Positions 1 through 10,768 of a DNA stretch of 64,000 nucleotides are shown here, piece by piece. Positions within the stretch are counted from its first letter, which is position 1; each line of letters opens with the position of its first letter. Source of the DNA: CAVQJU01 sp963729215 (GTDB lineage Bacteria; Acidobacteriota; Vicinamibacteria; Vicinamibacterales; CAVVIG01). The notes beneath the pieces were generated by a model. The model ran no database searches. It saw only the letters and a program-made list of their open reading frames with translations, and had not been told where the DNA came from. Made by a program: the position numbers and the translations under genes. The stretch lies in NCBI GenBank assembly GCA_963729215.1, contig CAVSND010000020.1, positions 1 through 64,000 on the forward strand. The letters are read 5' to 3'.

Positions 1-204
1 CAGCTGGAATCCCAGTTGCCACACCTCTTCGAGCGGTTCTATCGTGGTGCCGAAGCCCATCGGCACGGCACGGGCATGGGCCTCGCGATTGTGCAAGGGT
101 TGCTCGCGGCAGTCGGTGCCCGCGTCTGGGGAGACAATGCCGCGGGTGGTGGCGCACGGTTTTCGATGTTCGTCCCAGCTGAACGCCGCTCCCTCGACGA
201 GTGA
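1..204 (+). CDS. KdpD-like sensor histidine kinase, C-terminal end (cut by window edge)
   Basis: The reading frame is open from the first base and ends at the TGA at 202-204. Only the last part of a HATPase_c domain is present. An F-box-like HLFERFYRG precedes a G2 box, GTGMGLAIVQG, and the frame ends GGGARFSMFVP as in KdpD/PhoR-type kinases. The catalytic core, dimerisation domain and sensor lie outside the window, so the signal sensed cannot be told. The RFYRG form of the F box and the phrase VWGDNAAGGG resemble KdpD (potassium/turgor sensor), but other kinases share them. The next gene starts 29 bases downstream on the same strand and is probably co-transcribed. Confidence 0.75.
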   Translation, partial: QLESQLPHLFERFYRGAEAHRHGTGMGLAIVQGLLAAVGARVWGDNAAGGGARFSMFVPAERRSLDE

Positions 205-233
205 CGAGACCGGCCGTTGATCGCGAGCCAACG

Positions 234-469
234 ATGACCGCACTTTCGTTCTTCGGGCTCTTCGCGGTGACGGCGATTCTGGTGTGCTACGCCTTTGAAG
301 ACCGCAGTCCCTGGTTCATTCTGGCATTCGCGATCGCGTGCTGGATGGGTTCCGCCTACGGCTTCCTGCAAGGGGCATGGCCGTTTGGCGTCGTCGAGGC
401 CGTCTGGGCGTCGTCGCCGTCCGCCGCTGGTGGCCGACGCGACACCGGCCAGCCAAGCCTGGAGAGTGA
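234..469 (+). CDS. Small conserved membrane protein, frameshifted near its end
   Basis: ATG at 234 starts a protein of about 78 residues with two hydrophobic segments (TALSFFGLFAVTAILVCYAF and WFILAFAIACWMGSAYGF) and then LQGAWPFGVVEAVWA. I recognise the type from small conserved proteins that end in a V-A-x-R-R-W motif, but no function is known to me. In the deposited frame the end is scrambled after VWA. If one base is restored near 410 the frame reads V-V-A-V-R-R-W-W and stops at TGA 467-469, the expected family end. I therefore infer a one-base deletion at about 408-411. It is probably an inner-membrane protein co-expressed with the upstream kinase. Confidence 0.6.
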
Positions 470-879
470 TACTGCTGCCAGCAGGTCGCGTCGCGCCTTC
501 ACGCAGAGCGATTCAGAAGCCGGTCTCTTCGAATATGTCATTTCTTGGTTGGTTACTCGGCCGTCGCCTCGCTTCAGACGAACAAGAGCAGCAGCAGATA
601 GGCCCGCCGGCCGGTATTCCGGTGCTCGGCCTTCGGACGGCAAGCCACGTCGCTCATGTTCGCAGGCGAAGGATGCCCTCCGTAGCGGCATAGCCGCGTA
701 GGAGGGCCAAGCCTGGAAGCCATCGAGAGCTTCGGATGGCAAGCCAAGTCCGGGGTCACCCTTTGCACGCCTAGGCAAGCCCGCTCATTCGATTTCCTGC
801 GTACCGAGGCGAGCATAGTGGGGATTCAGGCCTGTAACGAGGAACGCCCGCTGGCCGATCCCTTGCTCTTCTTGGTGAC
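470..879. other. Intergenic stretch with hairpins, upstream of GIY-YIG gene
   Basis: No convincing gene is present. The stretch holds a 20-base near-direct repeat (631-650 and 730-749, sharing CTTCGGAYGGCAAGCCAMGT with two differences) and one strong nested hairpin at 675-707. Open frames here are low-complexity and arginine-rich, as expected for non-coding high-GC DNA. Confidence 0.5.
675..707. repeat. Nested perfect hairpin (REP-like)
   Basis: GCCCTCC at 675-681 pairs with GGAGGGC at 701-707, and GCGGC at 685-689 pairs with GCCGC at 693-697 around an ATA loop. Symmetrical GTA/GTA bulges lie between the two stems. It lies between two copies of a 20-base direct repeat and about 170 bases before the GIY-YIG start. 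It could be a transcription terminator or a palindromic repeat, but there is no T run. Confidence 0.6.
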
Positions 880-1137
880 TTGCTGAATGCAACAAGACGC
901 TTCGTCTACATTCTGCGCAGCATCGAGAATCCAGAGCGAAGGTACATCGGAGTCAGCTCGAACGTCGCCGCGCGCCTGAACGAGCACAATGCCGGCCAGG
1001 ATCCCTCAACAGCTCAGTGGAAGCCTTGGTTCGTCGATGTCTGTGTGGAGCTCAGGTCTGAGCAGATGGCTTTGAGGTTTGAAAAGTATCTAAAGTCGGG
1101 GTCTGGTCACGCGTTCGCGAAACGCCACTTCACCTAG
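880..1137 (+). CDS. Free-standing GIY-YIG nuclease family protein
   Basis: The protein has 85 residues, the usual size of single-domain YhbQ/UPF0213-like GIY-YIG proteins. VYIL at residues 9-12 and RYIGV at 21-25 are the GIY and YIG elements, ARLNEHNAG follows, and FEKYLKSGSGHAFAKRHF is the typical C-terminal stretch with the catalytic-region Glu. The start is TTG at 880; no in-frame ATG or GTG lies nearby upstream. The domain cuts DNA in homing enzymes and SLX1-type nucleases, but the role of the small stand-alone proteins is poorly defined. The upstream DNA is rich in palindromes (see 675-707), an association that suggests a small selfish or repair-linked unit. The gene is convergent with the MmgE/PrpD gene. 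Confidence 0.8.
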   Translation: MLNATRRFVYILRSIENPERRYIGVSSNVAARLNEHNAGQDPSTAQWKPWFVDVCVELRSEQMALRFEKYLKSGSGHAFAKRHFT

Positions 1138-1340
1138 TTCACCCGTCGCGCGCTTCAACATCGCGTCATTCCGAACGTGGGCGAGACTTTCGTGCGTCGC
1201 GAGATGCTGAAAGGCGTGGCCCAGGCGTCGGGAGATCGCGGGCCGGATGCCGGCCCCATTAATGAGATGCGTTCCAGTCGCTATTGGCGCCCGATCGTCT
1301 CCGTGATTTGCGCTGCGGCTGTTGTGGTCCGCAACATGAT

Positions 1341-2834
1341 TTATGTGACCGTCAGCCGCACGAGCGTGTCAGCGCGATCCTGCCGTTCGAGGTCGCGGCA
1401 CGTGGCGATGATGTGTTCGAACTGGCTGCCGGAAATCGGGATGCCAGGAACGACGCCGCGAATGCGGCGCGCTTCCTCGTCGAAGTTCCAGATGAACTCA
1501 CGGCCGGTCGCCTGCTTCGTGTAGCTCCGGCCGTCCCTGGTGAAGATCGTGATCCGGGGGCCAAAGAGCGGCATCTGGTGCGACGGGATGATCTGCACAC
1601 GCTTCATCAGCTCCAGCACCTCGGGCGGATCGGCCGTGACGGGCAGCATTGGGAAACCGCGTGTGACGATGCCGTACGCCGTGTAGTAGCGGGTGCTGCC
1701 GCGGGTCGCCTCGCCGGTGTCTTCTCGCCGCTGCGGGAAGGCGGGACTTGGATATTGCGTTTCCAGCCAGTTCACGACAGCCTCGACGCGGTCGACGTCG
1801 GTGTACTTGATATCGTGCTCCTCGCAGAGTTTCGCCGTGACGTCGATGTGGGCGATGTTGTAGCCGGAAATCGAGTAGATCCGGTACAGCGTCTCGAGCA
1901 GCATCCAATCCGTGCCGATGTTGGCCGTGAGCCTGTCGAGGCTGGTTTCCGTGGCGCCGACGAAGCTGTAGGTGAGATGGCCTGTGCGGTCCCCGGCGTA
2001 TGCCTGATAGAAACCTGCGGGACCTTCGAGAACCGCCTCGCCGCCGCCGTTCTTCCCCTGCGCGGCGAGCGAGACCGCGAGCATGGCGTTGCGGACGGCG
2101 GCGCCCTCGCGCAGGGCGCGGCTTTCGAGGTTGCTGCCCGCAAGGTTCGTGCAGAGTGAGATCGTGGCGTGGACCTGGTCGTCGGTGTAGCGCATGATCT
2201 TCGCGGCGGCGACGGCGGCGCCAAAGATGCTGAACACCGGTCCGGCGTGGAACCCGCGCGCCATGACGGTCGGAATCCAGTCGGCCGCCATCCGTTCCAT
2301 GACCTCGTAGCCTGCCGCCACGCCGGTGATGAAGTCTCTTCCCGACGCTCCTTCCATCTCCGCGGCCGCCAGGGCGGCCGGGATGATCGCCGTGCCGGGA
2401 TGCGTGAGCATGCGGAAGGTGTCCCACTTTCCGCCCGCCAGCATCATTTCCGAGTTCGCAAAAGCGGCGCCTCCCCTGGTGACCAGGCTTCCGTTCACCA
2501 GAATGGTGGCCCCGCTTCGCACCCCCATCTCTTCGCCGGTCACGAACGCCACCGCTTGCTGGCCCGCGGGCAACTCGGAGCCGATAAGCGCTGACGCGAG
2601 GTTCTGGAGCGTCAGTCCCTTGACTCGATCGACAACCGGGGCGGGGAGATCCTCATAGCGCAGGCCGACGACCCACTGTGCGAACTGGCGGCTGAGCGAC
2701 TTGCCAGAGGAGTTGCGTGCTGCAGCGGTCTGCCCCGCAGCGGCAGCTACGGCAGCGACGGGTGGTGGCGCAGTACGGGCTGCGCCCCAGGCCGCGAGAC
2801 CAGAACCAAGAAAGCTTCGGCGATCGATGTTCAC
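1341..2834 (-). CDS. MmgE/PrpD family protein with Tat signal
   Basis: The protein has 497 residues. The N-terminus MNIDRRSFLGSGLAAWGAA is a twin-arginine export signal (RRSFLG), followed by an Ala-rich linker to about residue 45. The body matches the MmgE/PrpD fold (2-methylcitrate dehydratase and cis-aconitate decarboxylase relatives): KSLSRQFAQWVVGL, GKWDTFRMLTHPGTAIIPAALA at about 135-155, FHAGPVFSIFGAAVAAAK and SGYNIAHIDVTA. Family members work on tricarboxylic or other carboxylic acids, but most Tat-exported members have no assigned substrate, so methylcitrate dehydration should not be assumed. The start is ATG at 2834. It appears to be a single-gene unit with a 567-base gap upstream. 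Confidence 0.85.
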   Translation of the reverse strand: MNIDRRSFLGSGLAAWGAARTAPPPVAAVAAAAGQTAAARNSSGKSLSRQFAQWVVGLRYEDLPAPVVDRVKGLTLQNLASALIGSELPAGQQAVAFVTGEEMGVRSGATILVNGSLVTRGGAAFANSEMMLAGGKWDTFRMLTHPGTAIIPAALAAAEMEGASGRDFITGVAAGYEVMERMAADWIPTVMARGFHAGPVFSIFGAAVAAAKIMRYTDDQVHATISLCTNLAGSNLESRALREGAAVRNAMLAVSLAAQGKNGGGEAVLEGPAGFYQAYAGDRTGHLTYSFVGATETSLDRLTANIGTDWMLLETLYRIYSISGYNIAHIDVTAKLCEEHDIKYTDVDRVEAVVNWLETQYPSPAFPQRREDTGEATRGSTRYYTAYGIVTRGFPMLPVTADPPEVLELMKRVQIIPSHQMPLFGPRITIFTRDGRSYTKQATGREFIWNFDEEARRIRGVVPGIPISGSQFEHIIATCRDLERQDRADTLVRLTVT

Positions 2835-3401
2835 GCGGCCCTCAAGGGATCGGGATCCTGGATGACGCTAACGGTGGCGTGATGGTTGACGAATCGCCTG
2901 TCCTTGCACGGCTCGGTCTCGATGGTTCCCTAGTCTCTAACGAGTCGGCTGGCGGTTCAACCTCTCGTTGCTCGCCTCGTAGCCTGCGGATCTGAGTTAG
3001 TGCGACCGTGCGTGCACTATGCTGCCTTGAGCAGAACATTTCCGAGCGGCACTGCTCCAGTCCGCGTGCTCAATACGTGTCTCTACCTAGGATTTCGTGC
3101 GGATCTGGCGGATCGTGCGGAAGCGGAACTCCCTAAGTCCTTTGTTTTCAACAACCGACAGTGCTGCGAATCCCACCGCCGAATGCGTATCTGAGGCATA
3201 CCGAATCTTGCGCCTTCGCGCTCGTTGCGACTCGGCTCGAATCCCACCCTTCAGGTTTCGAGCGGCTGGGCATTCTCAAGTCCAAGCGCGACTCCGATTC
3301 GATAGGTGCGCTCGCGTCAGCGTCCCTTCCGCCCTTCGGACAGCAAGCGCGGTCCCCACCGCACGCATGGCGGCGGGCGCAATCATCGGCCTGGAGCCAT
3401 C
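2835..3401. other. Long intergenic region, no gene recognised
   Basis: This 567-base stretch separates the start of the MmgE/PrpD gene from the end of the PhoD gene, both on the minus strand. It presumably holds the MmgE/PrpD promoter. Open frames in it have no recognisable domain and look like chance frames. Nothing that resembles an RNA gene could be supported. Confidence 0.5.
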
Positions 3402-5509
<2,108 letters not shown>

Positions 5510-5512
5510 CGT

Positions 5513-6481
5513 TTATCCCCTTCGCAATCTCTCCCCTCTCCGCCATACTCCCTCGTTTATCAACTCGGTCGTTGGCGGCTCGGGTGCGCATCCAGGGCAT
5601 CGCGCAACTCTCGCCCGCGGCGCTCGTGGACTTGGTTCGAATCCGTCAGCCGCGGCCAGCCGGGCGAATTGACGCTTCAGCGCGTTGACCTGTGCAAGGT
5701 AGCGGCGGGGGTCGTGATCGCCGCATCGCTGGCCGCCTCTGAACCTGAAGCCCCGGCGCGCGTATTCGTCACCGGCGCCGTCGCCGCACAGGTGGATGAT
5801 CGCCGCGAGGTTTTGCCGCTGCTGCAGCGCGGCGGTCGTCATGCGGTTGCGGACCAGGATGCGCGCGACCGTGCGATCCAGCAGCGCGGCGGTCATCTCC
5901 ACGGCATGAGCAGATACCACGCGTGTGTAGAGGGCGTTGAACCAGCACGAGTGCGGATCGTGCCAGGGGCCGTCCTCGACGACGACGTGATCGTGGATGC
6001 AATAGCGCCGGGCCTCCGCGAACGTGCCATCGGTGATCTGAAACATCCCGACGGCGCTCGAGGCCGGTCCGTATAGCTCGAACGGGTTCCAGCTGAACCG
6101 CCATCGCCAGTAGGTCCGTGCGACCGGGTCGCCGCTGCTCTCCACCTGGGCCAGAGCGGCCAGCAATTCCGGTGTGATGACTGCAGTGGAGTTCTCGCCG
6201 AAGAGCGGGCCGTATTGCCGCCAGGTCTGCGCCGGCACCTTGGCAAGCGAGCCGCTGACGACGAACACCTCGGCAGGCTTGCGGACGACCTGCACGATCC
6301 AGTTCACGGCCGCCCAGACGATGACCAGCAGGACCGTCCCGACGAGTATCTGCACGGCCAGCGGGGCGATCCGCATGGCTCGAAACGCGCGTCGCGCCAG
6401 GCGCAAGGCGGAGCGGGGCGCGCGACGGCGTCGAATGCGCGCCGGCCGGAGTGCGGTGCGCGTAGTCATCGCGTGGGACAT
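5513..6481 (-). CDS. Membrane-anchored lytic transglycosylase-like (SLT) protein
   Basis: The protein has about 322 residues. A basic N-terminus is followed by one membrane span (PLAVQILVGTVLLVIVWAA), and then an SLT/lysozyme-like domain with the catalytic Glu in LAALAQVESSGDP and the AVGMFQITDGTFAEAR motif. Family members cleave peptidoglycan strands in the periplasm. The open frame extends to 6718, but that would run antisense into the divergent thioredoxin-like gene, so I prefer ATG at 6481 (or 6469). It is the first gene of a pair with phoD, whose start lies 3 bases beyond this stop. Cysteines are spread through the domain (RYCIHD, SCWFN, HLCGDG), which suggests disulfides. Confidence 0.7.
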   Translation of the reverse strand: MSHAMTTRTALRPARIRRRRAPRSALRLARRAFRAMRIAPLAVQILVGTVLLVIVWAAVNWIVQVVRKPAEVFVVSGSLAKVPAQTWRQYGPLFGENSTAVITPELLAALAQVESSGDPVARTYWRWRFSWNPFELYGPASSAVGMFQITDGTFAEARRYCIHDHVVVEDGPWHDPHSCWFNALYTRVVSAHAVEMTAALLDRTVARILVRNRMTTAALQQRQNLAAIIHLCGDGAGDEYARRGFRFRGGQRCGDHDPRRYLAQVNALKRQFARLAAADGFEPSPRAPRARVARCPGCAPEPPTTELINEGVWRRGERLRRG

Positions 6482-6594
6482 GACGGACACCCACCCATTA
6501 TCGAGCATCCCGGCCCCGCGCCTTGCTCGGCAAATGTCGACAAGGTGAGGACGCACCCGCTCCGCCATACTATTAGTAACAGGGGAGGTAACCA

Positions 6595-7180
6595 ATGGAC
6601 GGACTGCGGTTTGATGCTGGCGGGAGAAGCGTTGGAGCGGCCGTGCTCCTCGTCGTGCTGGGCTTTGGCGGCCGTAGCCTCCCCGCGGATGCTCGACAGA
6701 TCGCTCAACGTCCCGCACCGGCCAGCGCCGTCATCGCGGCTGCGCTGAAAACCGCAACAGCCGATCGGAAGGTCGTGTTGATCGAGTTCGGGGCGTCCTG
6801 GTGCACGTGGTGCCGGCGATTCGACGCGTTCGTCCACGCGCCAGAGGTCGCTTCGATTGTCGCTGCGAACTACATCGTGGTGAACCTCGTCGTGCAGGAA
6901 CGGGACGACAAGAAACCGCTCGAAAACCCCGGCGGACAGGACGTGATGGACACGTGGGGCGGCGCGAAGTCGGGACTCCCGTTCTATGTGTTCCTCGATG
7001 CGGCGGGCAAGAAGATGGCAAACTCGAACGCGATGCCCGACGGCGGCAACATCGGATTCCCGGGGACGGCAAAAGAAGTGGGAGCGTTCCTCGGCCTCGT
7101 CGACAAGACCGCGCCACGACGTGAGCAAGGGTGATCGCGCGAAGATGGCCAGCTACCTCGAGGCGACCATTCAGCACTGA
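6595..7180 (+). CDS. Secreted thioredoxin-like protein, frameshifted at the 3' end
   Basis: ATG at 6595 follows an AGGGGAGG ribosome site. A hydrophobic signal peptide (VGAAVLLVVLGFGG) is followed by a thioredoxin-like fold with an ASWCTWCRRFDAF redox motif at about residues 62-74, and LPFYVFLDAAGKK with the cis-Pro equivalent. It probably acts as a thiol reductase or chaperone in the periplasm. The deposited frame stops at 7134 after TAPRREQG. In another frame the sequence continues TAPRVSKGDRAKMASYLEAT and stops at 7180, which fits the usual C-terminal helix. A one-base indel near 7117-7120 is inferred. It is divergent from the transglycosylase gene. Confidence 0.75.
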
Positions 7181-7350
7181 TCGAACGACGCGTCACCGCC
7201 AACGGCGACCTCGGCGCGAGTCTGGCCGTGGTTACAAGAACCGCTCAGCCGTTTCGGCGGCCGCTGACTCATCCACACGACAAAACGCCGTGCAAATACT
7301 TCTGCAATCCTCTTTGCATCGCTATCGGTGCCGGTTCATGATCGATCGGA

Positions 7351-8341
7351 ATGGTCGCGCTCCTTCTTGCGCTGTTCGTCGCCGCGCAGAGTGCGGGGCA
7401 GGCACCCGCCCGCCGTAACGACACGCGAACCTGGTACCAGGCGTACGCGGACGGCAAGCGCGCGTTCGATCAGAAGAACTGGCAGGCGGCGATCGACAGC
7501 CTCGAGGCCGCCAAACGCGCGCGGGCGCCGAAGCCGGGCCGGAAAATTCCGTTCTACGGCGACGTGTACGACGACTACCTGCCCGACTATTACCTCGGCA
7601 TCGCGTACCTGAACCTGCGGCAGTTCACGCAGGCCGATCAGGCCTTCGCCGCCGTGCGCGCGAGCGGGCTCATCGGTCCGAAGGATCGCGAGTACGCCGA
7701 GTTCCAGCGGCAAACCACCGCGGTGACCGCCGGCCTCCGCGAGACTGCCACGGTCGCGCAGAACAACCAGGCATCGCCCGCCGGCAACACGACGCCGGCT
7801 AACACGACGCCGCCAGCCGCGAACAACCCGTCAGCCGCGGCGCCCAACCCCGGGCCCGTCGCGATCAACACGCCGCCGGCAAACCTGCCGACCCAACAGT
7901 TGCCCGCATCGACGCAGCCGAACGTACCGAATGGCAACGCCGCCGCCACGTTGCCGGGGCGGCAGCCGACATCCGCCGTTCCGACCAGTCCCGCGCGGGG
8001 CGGACGAAACGCCGCCGGCAACTCGACCATCACGCCGCCAATCAAGGGACCCATCCCGCCGCGAGCCGAAGAAGACGCGATTCGCGCGTACCTATCAGGG
8101 CAGTACCGACCAGGCCGCCGCACTGCTGAACAGCAGCGTGCAGGGACCTGGCGCGACACCGCGCGCGCTCTTCTATCTGGCGTGCAGCCGGACGGCGCTG
8201 GCGATTCTCGGTCAGGGCAGCAGCGCCGACGTCGACGGCGCGAAGCAGCTGCTTGCCCGCGCCGGTAATCCGGCGCAGTTTGCGGAGGACCGCCGGTACG
8301 TCTCTCCACGCGTGCTGAGGATGCTCGGGCTGAATCCCTGA
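7351..8341 (+). CDS. Secreted repeat-type (TPR-like) envelope protein, frameshifted
   Basis: ATG at 7351 begins with a signal peptide (MVALLLALFVAAQSAGQA). An N-terminal alpha-helical repeat part follows (WYQAYADGKRAFDQKNWQAA, LPDYYLGIAYLNLRQFTQAD), then a long Pro/Asn/Ala/Thr linker (about residues 140-245) and a second helical part. That part is in another frame: TDQAAALLNSSVQ, GATPRALFYLACSRTALAIL and RYVSPRVLRMLGLNP. The shift lies at about 8085-8105. The stop (TGA 8339-8341) overlaps the ATG of the outer-membrane protein gene, so the two are translationally coupled. The gene probably encodes a periplasmic scaffold or assembly factor; no specific family is recognised. Confidence 0.65.
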
Positions 8342-9691
8342 TGGAACGACAACGACGACACACGACAACGACGTGGCTGTCGCGCTCGGCGCCGCTCGTG
8401 CTCGCGAGCTTCATGGCGCTCGCGCCCGCCGATGCCGCCGCGCAGACCAGCCTGCAGATCCCGCTGCAGTTCGACTTTCTCAACCCTGGAGCGAAGAGCC
8501 TCGCCGTCGGCGGCGCCTTCGCCGGCCTCGCCGACGATGCGACGGCCACGTTCGCGAACCCGGCGGGCCTCGTCCAGCTCGGCGCATCCGAGGTGTCGTT
8601 CGAGCTCCGCGGGACGTGGGTGACGACGCCGTTCCTGCAGGCGGGGCGGTTGTCCGGGACGGTCACGAACCAGGGCGACGATACGATCGCCGGCCCCGTG
8701 TTCGCCGACAGCTCGGGCTCGCACGTCGGCCCCGGCTTCATTGCCGGCGTGTACATGCACCCGTCGCATCGATGGGTGATCGCCGGCTACCGCCACGAGC
8801 TCGCGCGCGTCGATCAGACGTTCTTCTCGAACGGCGTGTTTCAGCAGGCCGTTGGCGGACCGTCCCTCCGCGATCTTCCGCAGGAGGCCGACCGTCAGGT
8901 CAGCATTACCGGCTATGGCGTCGCCGGTTCGGTACAGGATTTCGCCGCTGGTCGCCGTCGGCGCAGGTCTTGCTGCGTACACCTTCGACATGAACTCGGT
9001 GTTCCGCCGTTTCGCCACGGATGGGTTTTTCGGGCCGCCCCTGCTCAACAAGGAGCTCGGCCGTGCCTCGCAGACGGGCGACAACGTCGGCTGGGCGCCG
9101 ACCTTCGGCGTCATGATCGGCGGCGACCAGCGGCGCCTCGGCGTCGTCTTCCGGCAGGGCGCGTCGTTCGACATGACGACGAACTCGGTGAGGCCGGACG
9201 GCACCCCTCGAACGGACGAGGGCCAGTTCCGCGTGCCCCACACGCTGGCGATCGGCGGATCGTTCAGACCGAAACCGCTCCTGACGCTGGCGGTCGAAGT
9301 CACGCAGATCTGGTATTCGCGGCTGCGGGAGGATTTCGTCACCGCCCAGGCCGTCAATACGGGCTACGCCGACAGCTTCACGATAGACAACGGAACCGAG
9401 ATCCACGGCGGCGTGCAGTACACCGTGCCCCGCTGGTGGGGCGTCCCGCGCTTCCGCGGCGGCGCGTGGTTCGATCCCGATCACTCGGTGAAGTTCACGC
9501 CGAGCGCGACGACCGCGGTCAGGGACCCGCTGTTCGAGGAGCGCCTGTCGACGGCGCTCTCCAAGGGCGAGAACCAGGTCCACGGCACGGGCGGCATCGG
9601 CCTGACCTTCGGGAGGCACTTCGAAGTGAACGCCGCCATCGACATCGCATCGACGACCCGGATCTTTTCCACATCATTGATTGTCCGTTGA
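8341..9691 (+). CDS. OmpP1/FadL-like outer-membrane barrel protein, frameshifted
   Basis: The signal peptide ends PADAAAQ. The mature N-terminus shows the hallmark KSLAVGGAFAGLADDATATF then ANPAGLVQL, as in FadL/TodX/OmpP1 proteins, which carry hydrophobic compounds across the outer membrane. The first frame is sound to about residue 198 (VAGSVQDFAAG). The rest lies in the next frame from about 8935 (SPLVAVGAGLAAYTFDMNSV) to 9691, with FRPKPLLTLAVEVTQIWYSR and a C-terminal strand IFSTSLIVR. One indel near 8935 therefore breaks a single gene. It is in an operon with the upstream TPR-like protein and the downstream Ig-like protein. Confidence 0.8.
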
Positions 9692-9713
9692 TCACTAGTT
9701 AAGAGAGGTCGCC

Positions 9714-10765
9714 ATGTTCAGCAGAAAACCATCGCACCTCATCGTCGCCGCTGATCGCGGCACTCGGCTCGATGCTCGCCATGGTGCAGTGCAGCAAGAG
9801 TCAACCCCGCGCCGACGCCGACGCCTACTGCCCTGACGGTCTCGAGCGTGACCATCAGTCCCGGCAGCATTGCCCCGGGCGGAACGGCGCAGGGAACGGT
9901 GACGCTTTCAGCCACCACCGGCGCGACGGTGACGCTGACGAGCAGCAATACGGCAGTGGCGACCGTGCCAGGCTCTGTTGCGGTGGCAGCCGGCCAGGCA
10001 TCGGCGACGTTCACGGTGACGGGAGTGGCCGCGGGCACGTCGACAATCACCGCGGCAGCGAGCGGCAGCCAGGGTACCGCCACCATCACCGTCGCCCAGG
10101 GCGCGGCGCAGGTGCTCGGGCTGACCTTGAGCGCGTCGTCCGTCGTCGGCGGCAACCCGGTGACCGGGACGCTCGTGATCTCCTCGCCGGCTCCGGCCGG
10201 CGGCATGGTCGTCACGCTGTCGAGCAGCGATCCCGTGACGGTGCCTGCGAACGTCACGATTCCCGCGGGCCAGACGACGGCCACGTTCACGGTGAATACC
10301 CGCGCGGTCGGCGGCAATTTCAACAACGTCGCGATCAACGCCTCGGCCGGGAGCCTGAACGCCACGGCGACCCTGACCGTGACAACTGCTGCGCCAACCG
10401 TCCCGATCGCCAGCTTCACGGTCTCGGGGCCGAGCGGCAACAACACCTGCCGTGTCAATAGCGGCGGCACCACACTCGATTGCACGTTCAACGGCAACGC
10501 CTCGACGGCATCGCCGGGCGGGACCCTGAACCAGTGGAGCTGGACGTATAAGGTCGCGGCGACGAAGTCGCAGAACACCACGACGCCAACGCTCTCGCCG
10601 ACCACGGATTGCGGCCTGCTGGGGAGCGGCCCGTTGCCGGTGGGACAGACCTCGCTGAACATGACGGTCACTCTGGCGGTGCGCGACACGTTGGGCGCGA
10701 CCAGCGCGGTCGCGACGAACAGCAACGTCAGCGTCATCCCGCTGGCCGGCGTGTGCGGATTCTGA
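9714..10765 (+). CDS. Ig-like repeat lipoprotein, two frameshifts in the leader
   Basis: ATG at 9714 has an AGAGAGG ribosome site. The leader is spread over three frames. MFSRKPSHLIVA is in the first; LIAALGSMLAMVQCSKS in the second supplies a lipobox-like Cys; and the mature part begins NPAPTPTPTALTVSSVTISP in the third and runs to 10765. Two indels (about 9750 and 9825) are inferred. The mature part holds two bacterial Ig-like/BACON-type beta-sandwich units (VTLTSSNTAVATVPGSVAV and VVTLSSSDPVTVPANVTIPA), rich in Thr/Ser, and then a module with C-x-V-N-S and an end CGF. It is probably a cell-surface lipoprotein. It converges on the vWA-like gene with only 3 bases between their stops. Confidence 0.65.
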
Positions 10766-10768
10766 GCG

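Noticed and set aside
1284..2159. Plus-strand frame of 291 codons over the MmgE/PrpD gene
   Set aside because: Its composition is that of a reverse-frame shadow, and the minus-strand protein has a Tat signal and family motifs throughout.
3220..3260. T-loop-like CTCGAATCCC in the intergenic region
   Set aside because: No paired stem or remaining tRNA parts could be drawn.
5615..5665. tRNA-like GGTTCGAATCC motif within the C-terminal part of the transglycosylase gene
   Set aside because: The five bases on either side do not form a T stem, and no matching acceptor, D or anticodon arms are found within 80 bases.
9820..9840. CCGACGCCGACGCC short tandem as a regulatory repeat
   Set aside because: It encodes the P-A-P-T-P-T-P-T linker of the Ig-like lipoprotein and is explained by coding sequence.
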